From NCBI GenBank assembly GCA_015179045.1, contig WHUZ01000022.1:558001-622000 (forward strand): a stretch of DNA of 64,000 nucleotides. Direction: 5' to 3'. The position numbers and the translations under genes are program-made. The notes under the pieces are model-generated. The model saw only the letters and a program-made list of their open reading frames with translations. It ran no database searches and was not told the origin of the DNA. Below are positions 32,991 through 43,062 of this stretch, piece after piece; positions within the stretch are counted from its first letter, which is position 1, and every line of letters begins with the position of its first letter. Source of the stretch: Kalaharituber pfeilii. Lineage: Eukaryota > Ascomycota > Pezizomycetes > Pezizales > Pezizaceae.

Positions 32991-33482
32991 CACTCTTGTA
33001 TCCTTGCCTGTGACAAACAACAAAGCCTAAATGTTTATAAGAATTTTATACTATCAAGACAATGACATACTCTTTCATTCAGAAAATGCCTATGAAACTC
33101 ATTCAAGATCTCTTTTCGATGCTTCGGCTCTAATCTTTCTTGCATATCTGATGCTTCTCAAACTTACTTATTAATGCTCGCTGCTTGTTAGCTATGTAGT
33201 TGTTGACATCTTGACTGTTCTAATTACTGAGGCTAGTCGGGACCAAAGGTAGTCCATTACAGAATTTCTATTAGTTCAAGATTCACCTATGCCTTATTTT
33301 ATAGTCTCGAATATTTCTCAATTTGGTTATTTCCGATGCTAGTAAGTCAATACAAAATGTGCTGCAAATAGCTGTTGAGGAGTCCGAACTCCGCTGCCAA
33401 AGTTGCATGACTGATTTGTCCCAATTTTCTACAACGAAACCCTTGCTATAACGAAAAGAAAGGGTATAGCAAGGTCTGACTG
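32991..33482. mobile_element. Type I element, unit B, left end missing
   Basis: Matches the right two-thirds of the type I element of unit A (15930-16417) and ends with CAAGGTCTGACTG next to TA (33483-33484). The left third is replaced by the inter-unit sequence, so a rearrangement breakpoint lies at about 32991. Confidence 0.75.
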
Positions 33483-33803
33483 TACGAGCATCGGCAAACT
33501 TGCCGTTGCGTTCTAGGAGCTTGCTAATTCGGCATCCGTGATCTGCCTCTGCTTCAGTGGTGCGGAATAGTGCGGCACGGGACCGAAGCTTGAACCAAGG
33601 CCGATCCATAAAGTGAGTACCTCAGATAATGTGACATGCCGCAGAATCAAACTGTCTTTCATTGCGCATTTGCAGATGCGAGATTATATCCCCCAATATA
33701 CGGAGTCCTGGGCAGGCATAATAACCTCGCCCACGTGCACATACTGTGAGTCCAGCACATATCATACAAAGACCCCAGGACTTTTTGATCTCGAGTTTAG
33801 GTA

Positions 33804-34498
33804 CAGTCTACCCTTGCTATACCGGATCGCTAAAATCTGGCAATTTTCGTCCGGTATAGCAAGGTTCCGGTATAGAATAAAATGCTTGGCAGACAAGGGA
33901 GGTGATAAATTCAATTAATTACTGAAATAGGAGATGAACGAAGTAAACATCAACTTGTTCACACCCAGCCAAAGACATCAATATGCATTGGTCACGAAAA
34001 CACCGGGCCTTGAGTGTGCTTGAGAAGCATCAAATATGTAAACATTGACTAGAACCAAAATATGCTAAACAAAAGTTATGTGAATTTGATAAACATTTTT
34101 GAGATGAAATTGGTAAGATTACTGTACTTTAACTTTGATATCCTAGGTATCTAATTTATTATTTTAAGCTGATCAGTAGCTGTATCTACTTAGTCAGGTA
34201 TTTTGAAACAAAGTGGTAAGTGGTTAGCAATTGATGGTAGCAGTAGTAGCAACGGCAGCAGTAACAGCAGTGATGGCAGCCAAGTGTGAAATGGAGTAGT
34301 CTAAGATGTATTCGTATTAGTGTGTCCGGTATAGCAAATATTATTTGTATGGAGGCAGGGGGGTACTTTTCTGGAGGTTTCTATCCAGTCCGGAATTGTT
34401 AGGGTGTCCGGTATAGCAAGGGCGATTTGTATGGGGAACGGATGTCGCAGACAGAGGCCATCCGGTATAGCGAGGTCCGGTATAGCAAGGGTAGACTG
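33804..34498. mobile_element. Type II element, unit B
   Basis: Same terminal inverted repeats and TA flanks as the unit A copy, at the same relative position. It contains a short extra segment near 33915-33950 that unit C shares and unit A lacks. Confidence 0.85.
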
Positions 34499-34635
34499 TA
34501 TGTACTGTTCTCGTGCCCAGACTATTGTATTTTCGGCCTTCAGCCGTAGTATGTACTATCCCTATGCGGTTTCCCGCATAATATCTTATTTCATTTAGAC
34601 ACCGGAATTGCAGGAAAAGAAGACCAGAGTGGTGG

Positions 34636-34925
34636 TGTAAGCTAGACAGATAGTATCCACTACCGCCTTTCGATGGACCGGAGCGGTGAGCACTGGCGGA
34701 ACGAACGTACGACCAAATGCGAGTGCGAGTGCGAAAGCGTGAGTGCGAAGAGAAGAGAAGGTTGTTGATTGTATGTGCTACAGTGCAGAAAGTCTATATA
34801 TACGATATCGCCTCACGTGCTGCCCTTATCAAAACGTGCCTTCATGCTAAGCTTACTTTCGCCCATTCCGTCGTTGTCACCACAGTGGGAAGCTGTGAAG
34901 AACGGGAGAGAGAACGAGCTAGTTT
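34636..34925 (+). repeat. R1 direct repeat, upstream copy, unit B
   Basis: Same landmarks as the unit A upstream copy. Here the GGACCGGAGCGGTGAGC segment is uninterrupted, which shows the empty target of the LINE at 23656-24578. Confidence 0.8.
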
Positions 34926-35230
34926 ATGGGAGATTTCGTGTCGGAAAGTTCATTTTCACTTATGACTTGCCTAAGTGCGTGGCCTCGTGGGGTAGCGTTG
35001 GCCTATGACACGTTGGAGCTGCAGTAGTAACAGAAAATGCGGGGCTGAGGCCAACCATGTTTGTCGTACCCATATCTCTTATTGCGGAGACACGGATTGC
35101 AACTGCGGAGTAATAAACAATCATCATCTACCATCACTCACAGCCTCGAAGTAAACAAACAGGTTCTTTACACAAGTCCTCGCTTTAACTTGTACATCCG
35201 ACAGTGATTCTGTCCCACTAGTTCTTCAAG

Positions 35231-38200
35231 ATGGATAACCAGAAAGCCGGACGTTCAGGAGCGCCCCAGAAGGGGAGACTTTTTGCGGATAAGCTGCCAG
35301 TCAAGTGAGTTTCAAGAAAAAAAAAAATGGTGCTTCGCTACTGCATTCCCTAGGCTAACTCTGCCAATTAATAGACGTCCAAGTCCATCCAGGTCGGGGT
35401 CTCCTGCTGGAAAAAAGAGTAATACAGGGGCCAGGGGTGTCACTATACATGATATGATCAGGGAGAGTAATGAAAGACTGGATTCATTTAGTATGCATAG
35501 TTTATACCCCCTTATGCACTGAGCCCTTGCTAACATAGAGCTAGCACGGGATCAACGTCAAGAAATTGAATGGAAACCCTCGTTTACAGAATTTGATCAG
35601 CAAGTCAAGAATAACTACCTAGCCAAACATCAGTCAGAGTTTGATCTCAACCTATATATTCCTGCGGAGGGATTGATACATCCACATGACAGCAATCGTT
35701 TTGATCTACTGGAAGCTGTTCAGAGATTCCTTTCAGATGATGCACCACAAAAGGTTTGCTAGTTTTTTAATTCTATTAATCATTTATTTTACTTTATTTT
35801 ATTTGGTGCTCGCGCCCCTGCTGGATATTGCTAACATGCATGAATGAGAAGGTTTGCTTGATTCAAGGTGCAGCTGGGTCTGGAAAATCAACGTTCAACC
35901 ATCAACTTGCACACCAGCTATGGTCTGAGTACGACAGCGCTTCAAATCGAGCAACTGCAGTAGTTCCTATATTCATTTCACTCTTCAGAATATATACACC
36001 GAGCACCCCCCACCAAGATCTAATAGCTGCTTTTTTTGCTGCACAAGGTTTTCATGAAGAGCAAATAGAGCTTGTTCGACGAGAACGGCAGTTTGTATTC
36101 ATCTTGGATGGTTATGACGAAATCGAGAGCCAGAACCGCAACTTTTATACGGAAAACAAGCTTGACTCATGGAAAGCTAAAGTTGTCATTACCAGTCGAC
36201 CGGAATATTTACCTTCAGGATACCGGAGCAAGTTTCACCCTCGTGATAGGCCACTACTATTACAAGAATACTACCTTGCACCATTTTCGGAGTCCAGTAT
36301 CCGGAAATATATTTCACTTTATGTAAACACTCTGCCTGACCATTCAATTGAGGAATACGAATATTATATTTCAAATCCCGATGTGTTTGCTTTAATCAGC
36401 AACCCTTTCCTTCTCCGAATGGTTATGACTGTGGGGCCAGCTCAAAGTAAAGTCAAGCTTAAGCGTGGGGATCTATACGAACAATTCATCGACTACTGGC
36501 TTAACCAAGCGCATGGACGGTTAGTTAATATTCAACTATCAAAAGCTGAGCATGATGGATTTATCCAGTTAGAAAAGGAAGACTTCAGTATCCAAGTACG
36601 ATGCTTTTGTCAACATTTTGCACTAGCCCTCTATCGTCATCAGGTGTTAGAAGCAAATTATGCCCCTGTTGGTTTTCTTTCCAATTCTGTATCACAAAAC
36701 CAGTCGGTCTGGAAGACATATTTGGCAGATGATGACCGAACACGGATTTTACGCTTCAGTTCACCCCTTCTTCGACAGCGAAATTCCTGCCGGTTTCTAC
36801 ACAAGTCACTACGGGACTATTTGGTAGCTGAAGGAATTTGGGAAGATGAGGCATTGAAAGAGTGTAAAGCCAATGCACTAATCAATGAGTTTCACCTTGT
36901 CGATGATCCCGGTGTTCTTGATTTCCTCATCGAAAAAGCATGGCTGTTGCAAGACTATTTTTTAGCCTTGATTGAGCGATCCAAAACTGATGCAAATTTT
37001 TCCACTGCAGCAGCAAATGCAATTACAATTCTAGTTAGAGGAGGGAAGAGCTTTAGTGGTCATGATTTGTGTGGCATACGGATTCCCAAAGCTAATTTAA
37101 GTGGTGGCTTCTTTGACCGAGCTCAGCTGCAAAATGCAGAACTATCTCAGGTTCGTATATCAGACTAGAACCTATTACTCCTATCAAACTTAATTAGCTA
37201 ATTTCATATGGTGAGAAGGTTCGTATGCATCAGACCTGGCTTAGAAATGCAGACTTAAGTAAAGCTAGCATGAGCTCTGTATCATTTGGGGAAAGGCCCT
37301 TCATCCAGTTAGAGAGCACCGTGGTAAGAAGTGTCGCCTTCTCTCCTGACGGCCAGCTGCTTGCCTCTGGCAGTGGTGATAACACTATACGGCTATGGTC
37401 AGTGCAGCGTCAACAAGCCATCCATACCTTCCAGGGCCATAGCAGCTCGGTACGCAGTGTCGCCTTCTCTCCTGATGGCCAGCTGCTTGCCTCTGGCAGT
37501 GATGATAGCACTATACGGCTATGGTCAGTGCAGCGTCAACAAGCCATCCATACCTTCCAGGGCCATAGCAGCTGGGTAAGCAGTGTCGCCTTCTCTCCTG
37601 ACGGCCAGCTGCTTGCCTCTGGCAGTGATGATAAAACTATACGGCTATGGTCAGTGCAGCGTCAACAAGCCATCCATACCTTCCAGGGCCATAGCAGCTT
37701 GGTACGCAGTGTCGCCTTCTCTCCTGACGGCCAGCTGCTTGCCTCTGGCAGTGGTTATAGCACTATACGGCTATGGTCAGTGCAGCGTCAACAAGCCATC
37801 CATACCTTCCAGGGCCATAGCAGCTCGGTAAGCAGTGTCGCCTTCTCTCCTGACGGCCAGCTGCTTGCCTCTGGCAGTGATGATAAAACTATACGGCTAT
37901 GGTCAGTGCAGCGTCAACAAGCCATCCATACCTTCCAGGGCCATAGCAGCTGGGTACACAGTGTCGCCTTCTCTCCTGACGGCCAGCTGCTTGCCTCTGG
38001 CAGTAGTGATAGAACTATACGGCTATGGTCAGTGCAGCGTCAACAAGCCATCCATAGCTTCCAGAGCCATAGCAGCTCGGTAAGCAGTGTCGCCTTCTCT
38101 CCTGACGGCCAGCTGCTTGCCTCTGGCAGTGGTGATAGCACTATACGGCTATGGTCAGTGCAGCGTCAACAAGCCATCCATACCTTCCAGGGCCATAGCA

Positions 38201-39282
38201 GCTGGGTAAGCAGTGTCGCCTTCTCTCCTGACGGCCAGCTGCTTGCCTCTGGCAGTGATGATAGCACTATACGGCTATGGTCAGTGCAGCGTCAACAAGC
38301 CATCCATACCTTTCAGGGCCATAGCAGCTCGGTAAGCAGTGTCGCCTTCTATAGCAGCTCGGTAAGCAGTGTCGCCTTCTCTCCTGACGGCCAGCTGCTT
38401 GCCTCTGGCAGTCATGATAGAACTATATGGCTATGGTCAGTGCAGCGTCAACAAGCCATCCATACCTTCCAGGGCCATAGCAGCTCGGTAAACAGTGTCG
38501 CCTTCTCTCCTGACGGCCAACTGCTTGCCTCTGGCAGTTATGATAGCACTATACGGCTATGGTCAGTGCAGCGTCAACAAGCCATCCATACCTTCCAGGG
38601 CCATAGCGGATCGGTAGACAGTGTCGCCTTCTCTCCTGACGGCCAGCTGCTTGCCTCTGGCGGTGATGATAGCACTATACGGCTATGGTCAGTGCAGCGT
38701 CAACAAGCCATCCATACCTTCCAGGGCCATAGCGGCTGGGTAAGCAGTGTCGCCTTCTATAGCAGCTCGGTAAACAGTGTCGCCTTCTCTCCTGACGGCC
38801 AGCTGCTTGCCTCTGGCAGTGATGATAAAACTATACGGCTATGGTCAGTGCAGCGTCAACAAGCCATCCATACCTTCCAGGGCCATAGCAGCTCGGTAAG
38901 CAGTGTCGCCTTCTCTTCTGACGGCCAGCTGCTTGCCTCTGGCAGTTATGATAGCACTATACGGCTATGGTCAGTGCAGCGTCAACAAGCCATCCATACC
39001 TTCCAGGGCCATAGCAGCTCGGTACGCAGTGTCGCCTTCTCTCCTGACGGCCAGCTGCTTGCCTCTGGTGGTGATGATGGTATACATGTAGGGCAGGTGC
39101 GACGCAATGCATGTGGCACGCTAGACCATGATGCCTTAGATTTTATCTGGCTATGGGTAGTACCCCAAAACAGACTCGTCCTCACGAATATAAACATCCA
39201 GGGTGTGACTGGGCTAGATCCGCTCAATGCTCACCTGCTTAGACAGCACCAAGCAATTGGAGAGCCTGTACCTACGGTGTAA
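35231..39282 (+). CDS. NACHT-WD40 STAND receptor B, 1256 aa, five exons
   Basis: Exons 35231-35304, 35375-35490, 35539-35753, 35849-37150 and 37219-39282, giving 1256 residues. Domains are as in copy A: unrecognised N-terminus (here with S-N-T-G-A-R-G-V-T-I-H-D-M and an insertion of two codons in exon 2), NACHT with intact Walker A (G-A-A-G-S-G-K-S-T), Walker B (L-D-G-Y-D-E) and T-S-R-P, pentapeptide-like linker, then 13 complete WD40 repeats plus the degenerate last one and the conserved tail. Intron 3 must end at the AG before 35849, because the AG used at the upstream position in A is lost here (CGCGCCCC); a CTAAC branch site stands 13 bases before. Repeats 9 and 12 each carry a 30-bp duplication. 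Loops are mostly short (G-S-D-D-S-T type), unlike C and D. The gene looks functional. Confidence 0.9.
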
Positions 39283-39577
39283 AGCTTATTGCAGGTGTTT
39301 TAGGATACCGCCGGGGCCTCATGTTTTTTCATAGCTTATCAGCCCCTTATATATAGCATACTCAGTGTGGCGTTTTTCCCCTTCATCTTGCCTATGCTAT
39401 TTTTATATGCTTAATAATCAATGATTTTAACTTGCATAGCATAATCTTTCTACCATGTTCTATTTGTTTCTATGTATTTCCATTTACTTCCGCCATGTTC
39501 TTTATCTAACGTTCTGTCTGTCATGTATTCCACGTGCCTTTGTTTGCCAAAGATTTTTCTAGTTACTTCTGCAATTA

Positions 39578-40283
39578 CAGTCAAACCTGTCATATTGGAT
39601 AACGTCGGGACCGGAGGGTTCCATCCAATAATACAGGTTATCCGCTTAGACAGGTTTGAGTGAAAAGGTCAGTTTTTGTGCTATATACATGCAGTCAGAG
39701 CCATAGCAGGTACTAGTAGGTACATAAATAATAAACTATACATGTGCAAAATAAGAGTCAATACAGGTGGCCCTGGACCTGTTTTTAGTGAAAACCTGGC
39801 TATTGTGAAGGGATGGGCGAGATTCTTGAAAACTGGTTGTAGTGAAGAAAATTGGCCGAATTCTCAGCCTTCATTATAGCCAGGGTCACCTGTAGATGCC
39901 TGTTTCAAAAGGCACTTGAAGCTTTGGATGCTGTTGAGGATAACAGAATGGTGCCATTTAGCCTCAGTAGGATCTTGGTTTGCACTTATTTGCCATAGTG
40001 TCTACTATGCTATGTACTGACGGCAATCTAAGGTACGAGGTCTGTATTTGCCAGTAACATAGCTATATGCAAGCTACTATCAGAACAGTCCCATATAACA
40101 GATGGTTAAAGTTCGTGATCCTTGCGAGTATTCGCGCTATCCAATATGACAGGTCCAATTACTATGTAGATCCGGGAAACGGGCCAGAAAATATGCTATC
40201 CATCCAATAATGAGAATATGCAATAGTCTACACCGGCCCAAGCTCGGGCCGGCGAAGTTCATCCAATAGGACAGGTTTGACTG
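39578..40283. mobile_element. Type III element, unit B
   Basis: Left end CAGTCAAACCTGTCATATTG, right end GGACAGGTTTGACTG, TA on both sides, same insertion point as in units A and D. It holds a nested type IV element at 39764-39892. Confidence 0.85.
39764..39892. mobile_element. Type IV mini-element nested in type III, unit B
   Basis: TA-flanked, ends CAGGTGGCCCTGG and CCAGGGTCACCTG. Its interior is rearranged relative to A and D (129 bp against 142 bp). Confidence 0.75.
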
Positions 40284-40745
40284 TATGTAAGTATGTCATA
40301 TAGCAAAGCATGTGACTTACATAATCTATTCCTTATTGGCAGTATCTACCTTCACTCTTGTACTTGAGAGCTCAATTATAAATAAGTATTCGAAACTCCT
40401 TGTACTCTCCTCACCAATTATCACTGTTACTCACCACTTGGTGGCACCCAGTAGTGCGTTCAGTGCGATCCTCTCAGTCGCGAGTTTGTCGAACTACCCA
40501 AATATTGACTCCTATTATCTTGTGATATGACTCGTCCTTCATGCCTTGACACTGATTGGTATCCTATTTTATGGTACCGTCTTGTATGACAATATCTTAC
40601 GTAGCAACCAGTGCTGAGACCACCATCACTAAAGTATTACCTGTTCTCGCACCTAGACTCTAAATCACGTGTAACGAAAAGTAGCTAACGTAAGAAGAGT
40701 CTAGTACGAAACATCTTTTAAGCTGAACTCATCCATTTCTAGCAG

Positions 40746-41091
40746 TGTAAGATAGACAGATAGTATCCACTACTGCTTTTCGATGGACCAGCGCGGTGAG
40801 AACTGGCGGAACAAACGTACGACCAGATGCGGGTGTGCGAAAGCGTGGGTGCGAAAAGAAGAGAAGAGAAGGTTGTTGATAGCATGAGCTACAGTAGAGA
40901 AAGTCTATATACATATGATATCGATGAAACGCTTCACGTGCTGCCCTTTTGCCTCCTATGCCAAGCTTGCCTTTACCAATCCGTCGTCGTATCTACATCA
41001 GGTAACACCAGGTAATCTTTAGAACGGTGACGTTAATAGTTTTGCACTCGGTGAGCAGACAATTACCTAGAAGGTGTACTACAGTCTACCC
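40746..41091 (+). repeat. R1 direct repeat, downstream copy, unit B
   Basis: Matches the downstream copies of A and C up to GAAGGTGTAC, where it stops exactly at the left end of the type II element of unit C. This is the junction between units B and C. Confidence 0.8.
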
Positions 41092-41852
41092 TTGCTATAC
41101 CGGATCCCTAAAATCTGGCACTTTTCGTCCGGTATAGCAAGGTTCCGGTATAGAATAAAATGCTTGGCAGACAGGGGAGGTGATAAAATTTTGTAAATTC
41201 AAATAATTACTGAAATAGGAGATGAACGAAGTAAACATCAACTTGTTTCACACCCAGCCAAAGACATCAATATGCATCAGTCACAAAATCTAGAAAAATG
41301 TCAGGCCTTGAGTGTGCTTGAGAAGCATCAAATATGTAAACATTGACTAGAACCAAAATATGCTAAACAAAAGTTAAGTGAATGTGATAAACATTTTTGA
41401 GATGAAATTGGTAAGATTACTGTACTTTAACTTAACTTTGACATCCTAGGTATCAAATTTATTATTTTAAGCTGATCAGTAGCTGTATCTACTTAGTCAG
41501 GTATCTTGAAACAAAGTGGTAAGTGGTTAGCAATTGATCTCGGAACATGGAACAAGAAGCAACAAAGTGCCCAGTTTCCATTACTCAAACAACATTGTAG
41601 CAAGTGATGGTAGCAGTAGTAGCAACGGCAGCAGTAACGCAGTGGTGGCAGCAGTGATGGCAGCAGTGATGGCAGCAGTGATGGCAGCCAAGTGTGAAAT
41701 GGAGTAGTCTAAGATGTATTAGTATTAGTGTGTCCGGTATAGCAAATATTATTTGTATGGAGGCAGGGGGGTACTTTTCTGGAGGTTTCTAACCGGTGCG
41801 GAATTGTTAGGGTGTCCGGTATAGCGAGGTCCGGTATAGCAAGGGTAGACTG
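41092..41852. mobile_element. Type II element, unit C
   Basis: Terminal inverted repeats as in A and B, TA on both sides. It is longer because of an insertion at about 41538-41612 and extra GCAGTGATG repeats. Its left flank is the R1 tail of unit B, not the linker found in A, B and E. Confidence 0.85.
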
Positions 41853-42009
41853 TATGTACTGTTCTCGTGCCCAGACTATTATGTATTTTCGGCCCTCAGC
41901 CGTACCTAGTATGTAGTATCCCTATGCGGTTTCCCGCATAAATGCAACATCATCCTCCTGCTGTGCTTTTAGACACCGGAATGCAGGAAAAGAAGACCAG
42001 AGTGGTGGT

Positions 42010-42309
42010 GTAAGATAGATAGATAGTATCCACTACCGCCTTTCGATGGACCGGAGCGGTGAAAACTGGCGGAACGAACGTACGACCAAATGCGAGGGCG
42101 AGGGCGAGGGCGAGGGCGAGGGCGAGGGCGAAAGCGTGAGTGTGAAGAGAAGAGAAGGTTGTTGATTGTATGTGCTACAGTACAGAAAGTCTATATATAT
42201 GATATCGCTGCCCTTATCTCCACGAGCCTTCATGCTAAGCTTACTTTCGCCCATTCCGTCGTTGTCACCACAGTGGGAAGCTGTGAAGAACGGGAGAGAG
42301 AACGAGCTA
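42010..42309 (+). repeat. R1 direct repeat, upstream copy, unit C
   Basis: As in other units, with an expanded GAGGGC hexanucleotide tract (42093-42129) where the others have GAGTGC repeats. It ends at the type V insertion. Confidence 0.8.
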
Positions 42310-42791
42310 CAAGGTTACCTAGCTATACCGGACCTCGTTAAACCGGAAACCTTGCTATACCGGACGACCCTTGACGGTTTTTGCAATTTACATACAAAAA
42401 GATTATCTATACCGGACACCCAGTTAAACCGGGAACAACAAAACTATAGCTTAGAATTCTAAATTCAAATTACATACAAACTAACTAGCTGAACCGGATG
42501 AAGGCCTCAACCATGAAACTTCTTTGGTAACTTCTGTGTGTTATAGTGGTATTATTTAAGTATTCTCAATATGTTGAATTCAATGTTCAAAGTTCAGTAA
42601 TATCTTGGGAGATTGAGAAAAGAATACCCCCGCTGGAATACCAGTCTCCAGGCATTATGTATCTCTCAATTGGCTTACTAAGGTCTTTACCCCCCTGGCA
42701 GGCCCCCTGCAAAATTTGTTATACCGGATGATAGGTTAAACCGGATAGAAAGTGTTGGATTTCGGTCGTCCGGTATAGCAAGGTGTAACTG
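42310..42791. mobile_element. Type V TA-flanked element in the promoter of gene C
   Basis: Ends are inverted: left CAAGGTTACCTAGCTATACC, right TATAGCAAGGTGTAACTG, with TA at 42308-42309 and 42792-42793. Units A and B show the intact target GAGCTAGTTTATGGG at 17816-17830 and the equivalent position in B. The insertion lies about 270 bp before the start codon, so it may alter expression. Confidence 0.8.
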
Positions 42792-43062
42792 TAGTTTATG
42801 GGAGATTTTGTGTCGGAAAGTTCATTTTCACTTTGCTGCTGATGACTTGCCTAAGTGGGTCGCTTCGTGGAGTAGCGTTGGCCTATGACACGTTGGAGCT
42901 GCAGCAGTAACGGAAAATGTGGGGCTGAGGTCAACCCTGTTTGTGGTAACAATTATCATCTACCATCACTCACAGCCTCGAAGTAAACAAACAGGTTCTT
43001 TACACAAGTCCTCGCTTTTACTTGTACATCCGACAGTGATTCTGACCCACTAGTTCTTCAAG

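Larger units (their letters stand above)
32991..40746 (+). repeat. Segmental duplication unit B
   Basis: Starts inside a type I element (left end missing, right end at 33482), then linker, type II (33804-34498), R1 (34636-34925), promoter segment, NACHT-WD40 gene B (35231-39282), 3' flank and type III with nested IV (39578-40283). It has no type V element in the promoter, like unit A. Sequence left of 32991 is unrelated to unit A. Confidence 0.9.

Noticed and set aside
17675..35008. Frames of 76-79 residues (M-Y-V-L-Q-Y-R-K-S) shared between units A and B upstream of the receptor genes
   Set aside because: They lie in the R1/promoter segment, differ by frame-preserving chance changes, and are broken in C and D by the type V insertion. 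No domain or codon bias is seen.
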